Counted from the stretch's first letter, positions 23,701-36,500 are shown. The stretch: 64,000 nt of DNA from Anthopleura xanthogrammica (GCA_964019055.1 OZ025207.1:12118090-12182089), one strand, 5' to 3'. Made by a program: numbers and translations. Notes: generated by a model not told the origin, from the letters alone.

Positions 23701-26700
23701 AGAGACACCCCAAGGTAATAATTAACACCATGATATGTAGTCGTCTATGTAATTCATTATCAATTAATTGATAACTGCAAATAATTGATCAATACCTGGA
23801 AACATCCTCTGGGCCCCATTATACGAAGGGTGGCTAGTGGTATCCGAAGGGAAAATCTTATTCAGTGGAGAAATTTATTGGATTTAACAGCATCGACTTA
23901 TCCACTGGATAAGGATTTATCCATCACCCTTAGTACCACTGGGCCCTGGGCTGTTCTAGTTTAGACATGGCTGATTCATAAATAGTCCCCTTCACAGTTC
24001 CCTGCGCCATCTTGAAAGGTAGCCGTGCCTTTGCATCGAAGCGAGATGAACGGTGAGCTTTCAATGATAGAGACATGTGAATAATTATTGTCCTAGGTGT
24101 TAAAGAAAGGTCTCTATCATTGCAAGCTCACAGTTTGTCTAGCTTTGATGCAAAGGCATGGTTACCTTTCAAGATGGTGCAGGGAACTTCAAAGGGGATT
24201 ATTAAATTGGAATTTAGCATGTTAGGTTTTGCATAGCAGGGGGAAGAAAACTGGAGAAGCCAGAGAAAAAACCTTTGAGTCAAGGGAGAAAGAGACTTAA
24301 CAAACTCTATCACGACAAACTCAAACTCAAACACGACACAGAATTCAGGCTAGCTAGGAATTGAACCCCTAGAGATGAGAGACAAGTGCAGTATCACTAC
24401 TCCACCCTTGAGTCCCAGATTGCATTATAAGACAGTTCGGCATCAATGTTGGTAAGAAGTGCAAAAGCTGTCGGTAACATTTGCTTTGACCACTTACCAA
24501 CCAACCAAGTTCAATCATGACAATTTTTTACTGCACATTTCAGTTGTGTGACACGTCACAGCAAGAGTTTTAACAAATAAGTTATAATTTACACCAAAAG
24601 TAACTAAGTTTAAATAAATGTCAAAACATTGATGTTGTTGAAGGCGAATCGAGAAGTTCCATGGTTATTGATCTGAAAGGAATCCAAAAAAAGTTTGGCA
24701 TGTCATATTGAAATTTTGGGAAGAAAAAATATTCTTGAGCTGACCCTTCTACTATGGTTCACCATTTCCAACTTATATTTTTGCAGGAAGTACCAACGTA
24801 CAGACTTATTCTACAGACAAGACTTCAGTGCCAGAGAATAAATACAACAATATTCGTCCTAGTGGAAGTGGAACTCAAGAAACTAAAAATATCAATTATA
24901 CATACAATCCTGCAAACAGTGCAAGCAGCACAGACAGAAATCAGAATCCAAGTCGGTCTTATGTTGAAGGATCTGTAACCAGCACCAATGGCATTGAACA
25001 ACACGAATTCACAGGTCTGACACAAAGTGATATTGAAATGAGAGTTGACCAATTTGGCACTAATGAAGAAGATGTTAGTAGACAGATAGATTCTGGACTT
25101 GAGGTGGGATCCATGGTGGAGGTGCCAATAATGCAGGGCAAAGATACTCAATATGGTGTTATCAGATGGATTGGACAGTTGCCTGAACTTCCTGGGAAAA
25201 CTGTTGCTGGACTGGAACTTGTAAGCATACTTATACATGTAACAGAGCAGAGGGATGAAAAGTCAGGGATTGGGGAGAAACGATGGGAAAATATGGAGTG
25301 ATGGGAGAGCCAGCATAAGAAGGGAGGACAGAGAAAATCATTATTATCCAATTTAATTAGTATTTTTATATTAAGTTTTTCCATTGTTTGCAAAAGGGGA
25401 AAAAGGCAAAAAATTTAGGAGGGAAAAAATGGTATAAAAAATAGGGATCATGGAGGATATTTAAATGCCTGTTCCTCAGTCTTTGCTCATAACATACCTG
25501 TACCTTGCATTTTATAGTATTCTGTGTTGTTCATCAAACTTTGTTACTGATGAAGTTGCTTGATTGGAGATATTACTGCAACCTTGGTTTCTCCATGTGG
25601 GATGAAGAGTCATTAAGAATCAAAGGCAAAACTAGGATTTGAAAAATGGGAGGTTCAGGATAATTAAATTGTGCTCAGTTTGCATTTGAATAATGCTCTT
25701 GGATTCGCAATGGGTGGGCCATGACCTCTACACCACCCTAAAAACTTTGCACCATTACCAAGTCTTTGAACCACTAAACAGCCAACAAACTACCATTAAA
25801 CGGCTGACAAGCAACCGATTAACAGCCTACAAACAGTCAACCAACATGTTGATGGGGGGCGGGGTGCTATTCTACATGTTTATACCAGGAATATACCATG
25901 ATGGCAGGAACAATTGAAACTGGTGTAATCTGATTTACACGAGAAAGAATCCTGTTTCCCAGGAGAAAAATAATCTTATTGTTGTGCCTCCTGTTATCAT
26001 GTGATGGTGCAAAGCCTCTACAGTAGATTGCAAACCTGAGAAATTCGTGATGTATGATACTAAAACTCCAATGTATTAATAAGTCCTTAGGATGTACACA
26101 AGGCTGTATCTGTGTCTGTTTTTAGTATATAGTTTATAGTAAACTGTTGCTGTTGTTTTTTCTTAATGACAATTTTAGGAGACAGAGCAGGCAGCCTGTT
26201 CTAATGGAATGTTTGGTGGAAAGAGGTATTTCACTTGCCCTGGAGGCAGAGCTTTTTTTGTAAATTTGCACCACTGCCGAAGAGATTCAAGATTCCAAGT
26301 CGACTCTCCTGGAGCAGCTAAGTACTCTGGAAAAGGTTAAAAGACATCTTTGTTTATATTAAATTTGATAATGATATATCAACAAGTTGTTTAGAGTGGA
26401 TTTTGTGCAACTTTATAATACTTCGAGCGGTTTTCGCATAAGTGGGAAACTTATGGTACTGGCTTACAGCATGTACATGGTACGACATGCCATAACATTG
26501 AAATGGCTTCCCACTGCCTTCCAGTAATTCATCCAATCACAACATGTAGCTATGGCTACAGTAGGATATGGCTACAGTACGGCTTCAAATTTGCCATTAG
26601 TATCATTTCCCACTTATACGAAAACTGCTCTATAGTATGGTCTCTATACAGCATAAAATTAATGACTACATGTATCTGCTCTATGCTCCCATTCATTATA

Positions 26701-29700
26701 GATCATTTTCACAAGACGACCATATTGGTGTACCACACAATAGAACAGTTTTTACATAAAAATAGATTTCAATTGCTGGAGGATAGAAAACGTATTGTTT
26801 AGATACACCAATATGGCCACTCTGATGTCACATGAAAATGGTCAATAGTCTTGTTGATTGAACTAGAAAAGATGAAAGGGGAAGGCATGAAAAAAATGGG
26901 AGAGACAAAGGGAAATATGGAATGAGAGGGGGGAAGCAGGGAAGAAAACAAATATAAAATAGATGTGTAGAAACAGTAAAAGTTATTCATCTCCAATTAT
27001 TCTTGTCTTTTGTACAGCTTTTGGTAGCATTGAGTCACCAATTGTGACAGGCACCGTACCACCTCCTAACTCCTTGACGAGGCTGCACCAAGGGAAAATG
27101 AAAGGGATTCAGGGACACCACAACTCATGCTACCTGGACTCCACGCTCTACAGTATGTTCTCCTTTACCACTGTGTTTGATAGCCTGTTACACAGAGCGA
27201 AAAAAGCAGATGATCTTGATCAGTATGATGCAGTTCAGGGAGTACTCAAAGAACACATTGTAAATCCTCTAAGAAGGTAAGTCAACACCATTTCACAGCT
27301 TCATACTAACAGTAACCTTTCATAACCAACTTCATTGTATTTTTTTCTTTCTAGTGGTGGTTTTGTGAGGGCCGATTATGTGTTAAAGTTAAGGCGTCTT
27401 CTTGATGAACTGGGTTCAACATCAGGACTCATGAATGAAGAGAAAGGTAAGCTGTTCTTTCAGGAAATTTCATACTCCCCTCATATAAAACCTGGACTGC
27501 AATAAACTTCTATGGATAGCTTGGCAGTGTTTCCACAGTTTTAGTCAATGTGTCATTTCCTTGAGTATCATTTCTTTGTTTAATGGTTGTGCATTAGAAG
27601 ACACATGAATATGGAATCAATACAACTCAACAAAGAAAACACATTGAAAGATAATGTTAATCTGAAATGGAAGGCATTATGACCTGGAAGCAAAAGGTCT
27701 AAATTAGTATTCCAAGAATTGGATTAATAATAATAATTTAATAAATTAATATTCCAAGAATTGGATCAAGAAATAAACAATTCCATTCCAATTGAAAACT
27801 ATTTTATACCAGACTGACGTTGTTCCCATCAGCATTAGCTCATGCTATACAAGTCATGTACACTCTTGCTTTTCCTTATACTTCCTCCATGCTTTCACCA
27901 CTAAGTATGCGTTGCATGACTGAACAAGAAAAATGCTGTTTGTTAATAATATTTAATATATCTTAATATGTCTATTTTATGTTCTTTTTTAGATCCTGAA
28001 GAATTCCTCAACACTCTGCTACACCAAGTGCTTCAGAGTGATGCCTTGCTGAAGCTGAAGTAAGTTTTAATGAGTACTTATTTGAATGGCAATCCTGCTT
28101 ATATTACTGCTATTTTCATAAGCATATGAATTCTTAGTTGCGAGTGGCCCATTGGAATTTGGTTTTAGTCAAAAATATAAAAGGTACAGACTAGTTATAT
28201 TTGATTGATGGCAGCGAAAAACCAAATTTCAGCTCTCAGCTGCTGATCACATGCTCATAAAAATAACAATAATAGAGGTTTTGAAAGTAGTCATCATTCC
28301 ATTATCCTTAAGCAAAGTCTAAATTAAATAAACTTACCAATTTCAGAACCCCCAACAACAGAACTGAAGAAACAAACTATTATCAGATCATCACAGAGAA
28401 GGATGACACCAAAAAAAGCCAACCAGTCCAGAAACTCCTTGAACAATCTTTCCTTTTCTCTGATCTCAAATTGGCCGAGGTAAGCATTGGTATTCTACTT
28501 ACAAGTTAGCTATCAAATAAGCCATCACGCTCCATTATAATGGGGCGTGGTGGCTCCGGGGCGTCGTGGGGTTGTATCTTTGCTTAGTCTCATTTTTACA
28601 TCTTTATAGTATTATTTTATTTTATTCTATTATTTATTTGTTATTATTCAATTATATGTTATTATTCATCGCTCTATTGGAAAGTTAGATTTAAATATTT
28701 TAAATATTTTATATTTCTTATTGTTGTAATGCGCATTTGATCATATTCATATGTTAAAATCGCGCAATATAAGTAATAAATATTATTATTATGAAATATT
28801 ATTATTATTATTATTAGCTTGGCTTTCTTTGTCTTGAAATACCTCTATTAGTTGATAAGTGGTCCCTAATTTGTAGACAAGTGGTTGGTATTGTAACAAG
28901 AAGGTAAAGCCAATATTTTACTTTGAAACCACACAGAGTGGTTGCCCATTAATTCTCCTGAGCCAGGGGCTCCTGTATTAAGCGTTCATAGGTGTGCACT
29001 TTACCCCCATCAAACTATCAGTCAGAGTGCTCCTTATTATGGGTACTTACTGCCATTTTCATAAACATGCGAACTCGTTAGCTGCGAGCTGCATGCTAAC
29101 ATTTGGTTTTTCACTTCCATTAATTAAAAATATTCAGTCGCTACCTTTTATTTTTGACTGGCAGCAGTGAAAAACCAAATAACAATGGGCAACTTGCAAC
29201 TACAGAGTTCGCATGTTTATAAAAGTAGCAGTAAAGCTAAAGCTACAATGACCAGCTGCAGAGTGAAGCCATTTTAAAGGAAGGTCAGCCTGTCCTTTAA
29301 AGTGCACAGCCTGTACATTTACTGAATTATTAATAAATATAGAACTCTAAAAAGTATATTAAAATGTTTTGTTTGTTGTCAGGTACCTTCCTGTATGATA
29401 CTCCAGATGCCAAGGTTTGGTAAAAGATACAAAATGTATGACTTCATTCTACCAAACTTGAAGCTAGACATCACTCATATTCTGGAAAATGGTAAGATAA
29501 TAAAGACATCTGAATTGGAATCAGCCGCAACATTTTTATAACATAATTGAAAAATACAGAATGAAAAATATTATTCATCGTGGAAATATAACAAAGAAAT
29601 TATACTCACAAATGCGGTCCTCTACAAATGACCCTCAATCATGAGACAAAAGAATAAGTATCATTTGTTTAATTTTGAAACATGAAAATATTAAGTATTA

Positions 29701-30796
29701 AGTGTTTTGGTTTATTCTTTGTTGCAGGTAAATAAATGCATGGTTTCCCCCACAGTAAAATCAAAGTTTTTCTAGTAATTACCTTGAATACTAAAAAATA
29801 TTATCATATTTTTGATCTTCAGTTCCTCGTGAATGTTCAGTGTGTGGAGCAATGTCCACCTACGAATGTAAAGATTGTTACCCTGAAAAGCACGAGTTGT
29901 CAAGCTTAAGCTACTGTGATAGCTGTGTCAAAAGGTTCCATTCCAAACGTGAACGCACTGGCCACAAATACAAGCCTATTGCTGTTCCAAGGGGATTCCG
30001 TCAAAATTCATGTGAACCAGGACATCTTCCAATCGAAACCATGGATCTCTTTGCTGTAGTCTGCATAGCAACAAGTCACTATGTAGCTTTTGTTAAGTGT
30101 GGCACAAGTGCGGATTCAGAGTGGTGTTTCTTTGACAGTATGGCTGATAGAAAAGGTAAATTCTGTCTGAAGTCAGAAATTAGAGTTGATATGAAGATCT
30201 ACTCTCACTAGAAAATGATGATGTGCACCAACACTCCCATCTTGAATGAGTCACACCATTTTGCTGCTACAGTATATCTGGCATCTTCCTTCTAGTGAAC
30301 CAGAAATATTGTTGACAAAGGCTAATCGATACATGAAGATTACAGTGCTTTCCTGTTGTAGGCTCAAAATCATACAATTTTCCATTGCAGCAAAATATGG
30401 TTTTGGTGGACGTCAATCAAACTGTTTCCTTGATATTGTCGGAAAACACAAAGTTTTCAAGGGCACATGCTTGGATTGTCATGGGAATACCTTGATTGAT
30501 GTTCGCCAAAATCTACCTGATCACAACAGAAAATTGTACATATTAAGCAATGTAATTTTAAGCCTTGTGAAATTAAAAAGTCTAAATCTATTTTTTTCTT
30601 CTTTACAGGAGAGATTAATGGGTACAATATCCCAGTTGTGTCACCTTGTCCAGAGGCAAAGGAATGGCTTTCTAAAAAGGATGAAGATATCGTCAGAGCA
30701 AGTGAGCAAGGACAGTTGCCTCCAAACATGAAGCGATTGTTTGGTGATGCTTACATGTGCCTGTATCAAAATCTAGAAATGACAATGTACAAATAG
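20756..30796 (+). CDS. CYLD: CYLD-type ubiquitin carboxyl-terminal hydrolase, 13 exons
   Basis: CYLD removes Lys63- and Met1-linked ubiquitin chains from signalling proteins and restrains NF-kB-type pathways (family knowledge). Exons: 20756-21208, 22016-22390, 22864-23092, 23412-23714, 24787-25220, 26179-26335, 27018-27276, 27355-27446, 27993-28059, 28347-28479, 29383-29491, 29823-30155, 30609-30796. All have GT-AG sites and they sum to 3132 nt, 1043 aa (human CYLD 956). CAP-Gly 1 is at about residues 112-190 and CAP-Gly 2 at about 250-330. A Ser/Asn-rich linker follows; CAP-Gly 3 (about 560-640, GMFGGKRYFTCPGG) matches the NEMO-binding one of vertebrates. The USP Cys box GIQGHHNSCYLDSTLY puts the catalytic Cys at about 688. 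A B-box-like zinc module (CSVCGAMSTYECKDC, CDSC) starts near 875, then the catalytic His in TSHYVAFVK (about 956) and Asp in FFDSMAD (about 975). The start ATG 20756 is chosen because upstream frames close. All key residues are present; expected active. Confidence 0.93.
21474..21838. repeat. MITE family B, copy 1 (interrupted by a family-A element)
   Basis: It sits in CYLD intron 1. Recognisable B blocks are 'tacagtaccgacttacag', 'acgatacgacatgccgtaac', 'tttcccattgtattccagt' and, after the interruption, 'catccaattacaatac' to 'ccaaaaccgctcta'. Other copies are at 26425, 54178 and 63170. Confidence 0.7.
21577..21717. repeat. MITE family A, copy 4, nested in family B
   Basis: Ends are 'gctggttttcacatgac' and (inverted) 'gattgcaagctagc'. 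The insertion splits the B element between 'ccagtaatt' and 'aattcatccaat', duplicating AATT at 21573-21576 and 21718-21721. This gives precise boundaries and a probable 4-bp target-site duplication for family A. Confidence 0.8.
22735..22810 (-). repeat. Single unit related to the 57-bp minisatellite
   Basis: 'aaataacctctaggcag', 'tcaaagtcaggtcatggtta' and 'acacagagattgaa' match, in reverse orientation, the 57-bp unit expanded at 35540 and 55370. Here it is a lone degenerate unit inside CYLD intron 2. Confidence 0.5.
23812..24200. repeat. Two adjacent foldback elements in CYLD intron 4
   Basis: First (about 23812-23950): 'gggccccattatacgaaggg' and 'ttatccactggataagg' pair with 'cccttagtaccactgggccc'. 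Second (about 23990-24200): 'ttccctgcgccatcttgaaa' with 'gcctttgcatcgaag' pairs with 'gatgcaaaggcatgg', 'tttcaagatggtgcagggaa', and the inner 'ctttcaatgatagagac' pairs with 'gtctctatcattgcaag'. Both are non-coding. Confidence 0.7.
24205..24420 (-). repeat. tRNA-derived SINE-like repeat, minus strand
   Basis: On the minus strand the 5' end reads 'ggagtagtgatactgcact' (A-box region), then 'tctctaggggttcaattcct' with a near-perfect B box 'ggttcaattcc'. A body with 'gtgttgagtttgagttt', 'ttgactcaaaggttt' and 'ttctccagttttct' follows. This is the clearest RNA polymerase III-type promoter in the window. It is inserted in CYLD intron 4. Confidence 0.65.
26425..26640. repeat. MITE family B, copy 2
   Basis: It begins 'gagcggttttcgcataagtg' and ends 'cacttatacgaaaactgctc', which are inverted complements. 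The interior carries 'tacatggtacgacatgcc' and 'catccaatcacaac'. It lies in CYLD intron 6 and gives the full-length boundaries of the family (about 215 bp). Confidence 0.75.
26695..26855. repeat. Foldback element in CYLD intron 6
   Basis: 'gatcattttcacaagacgac' with 'catattggtgta' at the left is complementary to 'tacaccaatatggccac' and 'tcacatgaaaatggtc' at the right; 'cagtttttacataaaa' lies in the loop. MITE-like. Confidence 0.7.
28105..28275. repeat. MITE family D, copy 1
   Basis: 'ctgctattttcataagcat', 'atgaattcttagttgcgag' and 'aatttggtttt' at the left mirror 'aaaaaccaaatttcag', 'cagctgctgatcacatgct' and 'cataaaaataac' at the right. It is in CYLD intron 9. Copy 2 is in the next intron but one position downstream. 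Confidence 0.65.
29045..29237. repeat. MITE family D, copy 2
   Basis: 'actgccattttcataaacat', 'gcgaactcgttagctgcgag' and 'catttggtttttcac' mirror 'gtgaaaaaccaaat', 'cagagttcgcatgtttat' and 'aaaagtagcagt'. It sits in CYLD intron 10. The two D copies within 1 kb are diverged, so they are probably independent insertions. An AT microsatellite ('att' repeats) lies at 28780-28815. Confidence 0.7.
30385..30520. repeat. Foldback element in the last CYLD intron
   Basis: 'ggttttggtggacgtcaatc' and 'ttccttgatattgtc' mirror 'attgtcatgggaatacc' and 'ttgattgatgttcgccaaaa'. A related half lies at 41535-41600 ('gatgtccaccaaaacctt'). The open frame across it is an artefact of the repeat. Confidence 0.6.
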
Positions 30797-31620
30797 TTCT
30801 AATAAGTTGGTCACCAATACTGAGTGGTCACAAAGGAACACAAAAGACCTTTTTACCAATACGGCAGCCATCTTAAATCATGGGATGCCAAGGGGGCAAA
30901 CATGCAAATATTTATAAAGCATAGAGTAGCATGGTTACTATAATCTCAAATAATGTTGCACTTTGGTGTTTCACAATATCATTCCAACTACCAGCAAATT
31001 CAATTGGTTTTTAGATGCGTTTCTCATTGGATAAATGACGTTAAATTATATAAGACACCCTGACAGCTGTGCATACTATAAATTCTCCAATAGTTGTCCC
31101 CTTGACATCCTATAATGTCTTACTTAAAACAATAGAATTCAAGATGGCCGCGGTATCAGTAAAAAGGTCTATTGGAAAACTAAAGCTTGTTTCAACCTGC
31201 TCATGGGGAAATATAATCTTGTAGTGGGAAACTAAAATGTCTGGGCTTAGAACTTCAGTGTAGGTTAGTTCAAATTGCTTTACTTTGATGGAATTAGCTG
31301 AAAATATCATCACAGTATTGAAGAGAAAGAAATTACTTACCATACAGAATTGTTTGTTTTGTTTGTCATGGAAAATTACAATGTACTTTCTCCTTGGACA
31401 TCAGAAAATACAGATCCTTAAAATTAGAGTTCTCAGTAACAACTGCAAGACTTGTGAACTTCAATCTTCTTGTATCCCACCAAAATCAACAAAAATACCA
31501 AAGACTATGAGCAGCAACTTCCAAAGAGTGGTACTTCTAGTGCTTCTTTGTCTAAAAGATTCAGCAGGCTTTACTTATTGCAGAGACATTATCACTTATA
31601 TATTTCCAGTCAATAAAGGC
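30797..31620 (+). other. CYLD 3' UTR with foldback element and poly(A) signal
   Basis: After the TAG at 30794-30796 the sequence carries a foldback whose ends are 'gacctttttaccaatacggc' with 'agccatctta' (about 30847) and 'aagatggccgcggtat' with 'agtaaaaaggtc' (to about 31176). A canonical AATAAA occurs at 31612-31617 and is the likely polyadenylation signal. If so, the foldback is transcribed and could form a hairpin in the mRNA. Confidence 0.55.
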
Positions 31621-31639
31621 TCAAATACATGATGCACCA

Positions 31640-33540
31640 TTTTGTGTGACATTGCTTGCAACATTATGATTACTATTTAGCAGCAAAAACAGGGTAAGGC
31701 TCGATTATTTTGCTTAATTTACAAGGATATTACAAATATCATGTAGGAATTTAATTTTTTAATTTTTACAGTCTACAATGTTGCATGCAATGTTGTTCCG
31801 TGTTTCTGCACCTCAACATTACATTTGAAGTAGAGTAACAAGTAGAGTAACAAGTTACATATCAATTGTAAATAACATATTAGTTACGTTCTGTACATAC
31901 TGTATTTCTTAAATGTACATCTAATATTATAAAAACAAATTATTACATATTAACAATGTACTACTACTAAAGAAGATAGAAAACTTTCCCCTAAAAAATG
32001 TAAGTTTTTCTAATTCTAGTGTGCGGCTAGCTATAGAAGCTAAGGGAATTTACCTTTAGTATATAATTTCAGAATACAAGTCTAATATTTTTCTTAAAGT
32101 AGTTATTCATGATTTGCTTTGGAAGAATAAGTTAAAGTTGATTTAAAAATGCCTTTCTGCAGCAACAGCCCGTAAAGTAAATAAATAAGAAGATTGGCTA
32201 ACGATTGCAGTTACATATGTAGCCAGACTTTATCCTTATACTACATAGCTACTAGCCTCATATAATGCATGCTTCAGTTCATATTAATTTATAGTTAAAA
32301 AATACGATCAAACCACCACAATCCTGCCAAATATTTGACACCCTAACAACTCTACACCTATAAGATTATTTCAGACCTGATTGCAAAATAGTAAAATATA
32401 TAATCAAATTTCAAGTAAACAAAACCTTCCAATATACTAGCTTTTTGAGTGTGACTTTGTATGCCTTAATTCAACTTGGCCACATTGATGTCAAGATGAA
32501 CTGAAGACAACACTTCTTGATTCACATGGGCATTAAATCCTGTTTACTCTAGTTATTATTATTACAACATTAGTGTGAACTATATATGTAAAGAAGGCTT
32601 TACCATTAGATAGCTGTGCATTGAAAAGTGCACAGTAATGAATAAAATAAAGTTAATGGCAACCCCAAAACACCAATAAAAATGTCATAAGCATTCCTGT
32701 GTCACTATCAATAGCTCATTTCTACGACTTACATAATAGAATAACCTGGCAGACCCACAATATTAATGCAAGAAGATGCTCCATAAAATGCCTACATGAT
32801 TCTCAAAAAAATGTAGACAAACCAACACAAAACTTCAACCCACCAGCTGGGACCCAAACATGTCTTGCAAAAACACCCCAACATATCCCATACTCTCCAT
32901 TATATTGTGAACATAAAAATACTGCCAATGAAACCCCAAATTCTAACCAAACTTTGACATAACAATGTGTGTGCTGAAGTCTAGATTTCAAGTATTACTT
33001 GACAACTATAAACAAAAGAATCAATCATAAAAAAGTAAAAATTTATTTTCTAAAACTTTCCTTCAAAAATACTGATAAAAAGAATACTGATAAAAATTGG
33101 TAGCTGCATATTAAATACAATACAATTTTCAATAAATAAGCATGATTGGTTATCAATAATCTGACCATTGTATACCTTGGAGTCCTAGATCATATAATTA
33201 TATCTAAAAATTTTAAGTTGATTGCTTATTCTTTGATTAGTTGTGGTTGTTCTCCATCTAAAATAATTAAGAATAGAAGAAGGGTCATGATGCATAGGCG
33301 GCAGAAGGACATAAAAACTGGGGGGGGGGGGGCTGTAATCGCCAGAATTGCAAAAAAATAAATAAAACTAAAAAAACGCTGGAGCAAAGAAAAAAACCTT
33401 GTCGAAATTGCCGAAGCAAAAGAAAAAAAAAGTCCAGATGCTATGCCTTCCTTTCATCACTCTGGTTTTTTGGGGGAGCACCGAGGCAGCCCCAAAAAAG
33501 TGGAGCGGTGAAAGGAGATGCCAGTGTCTGGACCAACCTT
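31640..33540. other. AT-rich interval between convergent gene ends
   Basis: No recognised gene. A minus-strand acceptor at 32501 followed by a short frame (32500-32466, encoding HLDINVAKLN-stop after the split codon) would close the ankyrin gene in phase. Alternatively the exon ending at 33543 reads through to a stop at 33457, and 'tttattt' near 33043 supplies a minus-strand poly(A) signal. A poly-G tract sits at 33322. Confidence 0.4.
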
Positions 33541-36500
33541 ACCTGAATTGACTACTGTTGTGTTGGCTCCTCTTTCCAGAAGGAAGTTTTTGAAATTTAT
33601 CTTTAAGACAAAACACATGAATTTTAGTCGAACAATGTACAACTTTTGTTACAAATTGTTGCTGCAGTCACTGTGAAAAAACAGACCTCTGTTATACTTC
33701 TTGCAACAATATTTGCAGCAACACTACAAAAGTGGTAGAAAGGTTTCTGATATTTTACAGGGTGGTTGGGCAGTTTTTCATGCATGCACCTTGCATTTGT
33801 CTCAATTAAAATGTTAGAGAAGTTGCATTCACTTAGTGTAAAGGTGATGAATGCAACGGTTGAGAGAAGCAATAAATTGCACTGTGTCCATCTCTGCAAC
33901 AATTGTGCAAATTGTTGCACATAAACGTTGCATGAAACAATTATTAAGTTACATTAGTATGTTTGGTGTACATGCAAATATACCTGATCATTTATGCAGG
34001 CAATATGCAGAGCAGTATTCCCAACCAGGTCTTGCTGGTCCATCTGAAATAAGATATGAAAAAAAGATATGAAAAAATTATATAAAATAACAAGCTGTTG
34101 GTTGACTGCGATGTTTATATATCAGAGGACAGCAATGCGCGCTTGTTCAAAATAGTCCAAAGCTATATTACAAATGTAATATAGAACACGTGCACATGTC
34201 TCGGTACACTTCGTCAGTCAGCCATGGCCCTCTACTCCTACGTTTTACACACACTGTTGTAAGATCGCGAGCTGAAGGAACATACAAGACATCGCAAAAG
34301 AAGAAGACTGAAAGAAGATAGTACATTGTGCCAAAACCTGCAACGTTTAACTCCGCTCTACTTTCTGTGATCGCAGAGGGGTAGCATGCAACCTCGGGGG
34401 TTCAACAAGCGATGCGATTACCCCTGTCGCATGTCACGTAACGCGAGAGCGCACTTCAAGACTAGTCGTCTTCCACCAACCACCGCGGGCTTTAGAACAC
34501 ACAGCATGTGCGCGCGCTTTATATTTCTTCGATGAAAATGACACCGTATGTTCTCCTCCATAACTATCGCGCAAAACGGTACTGGAAATGCTACAGAAGT
34601 AGAATTGAGATTTACTTCCTTAATAGATCTACTTCTTATTTGCTGTGCGCAATAACATTTTTCTGCATGATCTCCACAACATTGCGCGCAAGCGTTGCAC
34701 CCCCGTTACACCGTGCGTCTAAGCCTCTAGAGATATACTTACATTTGCTCCATGTTCGATCAAAGTCCTGGCAGCGTCAACACTACCGTATTCAGCTGCA
34801 CCATGTAAAGGAACGCCCTGAAAAAAAAAACATTTTGGAGTCAAGTTTTCAAGTAAATTTTCGACAGTAATTGGCAGCTGAAGGGACTCTACGTCGCTTC
34901 TGTTTCTTTTTTACTACTTTAGGCCCGAACAAGCGGTGCAACTACTTTGCGCAACCAAGCAATTGCATCTTGTGTCCTCCTCTGGAACTGTAGCATGCAA
35001 TTTTGCAAGATTAGAATCAATATCTTCCTTTGCGAGATTGCGCGCAACGAGTTCATCATGTGAACACGACCTACAACTAGTCAGAATTGGGTAGCGCAGC
35101 TTAGTTTATTGTTGGCATCGTTTTATTGCAGGAAAAGGTGCAGAGTGCTCTCAACGCTACGCCTCCCGTGCTTCCAGGTTTTCATCACCCAAACTCCCCT
35201 AACTTACATGCAGAATTTCGTCCTGAACATTTGGATTCACTTGTCCTTTGGTTAACAAATACTCCACAACCTTAAATAAAAACAAAGAGGAATACATAAG
35301 ATAAGTCGAAGAATTTCCCTTGAAGCAACCCTGTGACGTTGCCGTGTCCAAGCGTTCTGATTGGATGAACAACAATTTTGCGCGTGGTGATTAGTTTAGC
35401 GGTAATCAAGGGTAGAGTAGCGGGTAGTGCACTACCCTATCATCTCTGGGGTCTCAGGTTGGATTCCTGGACTAGCTTGGTGTCGCATGTGAGTAAAGTT
35501 TGTTAGGTCTCTTCCTTGATCGGAGGGTCTTTTTTCCGGGATCTGTGAGTTCGCCGTGCCCTGACTTAGATCAACCCATGCAGAGGTTGTTTCAGGGTTC
35601 GATCTGTGAATAGCCGTGCCCTGACTTAGATCAGCTCAGAGGTTGTTTCAGGGTTTGATCTGTGAGTTAGCCATGCCCTGACTTAGATCAGCCCAGAGGT
35701 TGTTTCAGGGTTTGATCTGTGAGTTAGCCGTGCCCTGACTTAGATCAGCCCAGAGGTTGTTTCAGGGTTTGATCTGTGAGTTAGCCGTGCCCTGACTTTG
35801 ATCAGGTTGTTTCAGGTTGTTGCGCACGTTACGTGACGCATCAGCAGGAGTACACATATGGAAAACTGACGTTAACGCACTGCTCCAGCTGAACCAATCA
35901 GAACAACCAAAGAAACGTGAAACAATTAACCAATCATAATCCTTGAATACGAAATGACCCGGCATTCTTTAGTCCTTACCTTGGATGCATTCCTCTCTGC
36001 TGCAAGATGGAGGATTGTTTTGTTGTCTTGTAATCTTGTAAGTCGAATGTGTTTTTCTTCGTGCAACTTCTTCACCTAAAAGTAAAAACAAAAAAATTCA
36101 TATTTCATCCAGTTTTTGTGATGGATAATTTACAGCAACTAGCAAGGACATTTTTTACCCTAAACCTGAACCTTTTTGAGGGAATTTAATCCGGCTTATT
36201 TTTGTAGTTTTTTGCGCAAGTTTATTATTCTGAACTTTGTTGTGTGGCGAAAATACCTTTAATAATAAAAGAAATGACGACATACAAGTTCGTTTACCTC
36301 AAAAATGAGCTATATTATTTAAACCGAAAAATAAAACTAATCCTGTTAATAGTTCTTAAGGAACAAAACGTAAAATAGTGTTAAGAGCTGGAGAAAGCTG
36401 GGAAAAAATTTTGGGATTGCAAATGAAAAATTGAAATAAGAGTTAAAAAAATAGTAATTTTATGAAGATCTGCGAAAAACCTAAAGGATTATTAGAATCG

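Noticed and set aside
24205..24420. Genuine tRNA gene on the minus strand
   Set aside because: A B box and partial A box are present but no full cloverleaf with acceptor stem was found, and the same sequence with a long body recurs at other sites; a SINE head is the better reading.
30246..30731. 161-codon frame in the last CYLD intron
   Set aside because: It runs over a foldback element and then reads the last CYLD exon in the wrong frame.
35540..35830. CRISPR-like repeat array
   Set aside because: Units are contiguous 57-bp repeats without unique spacers, and a second array and single reversed units exist elsewhere in introns.
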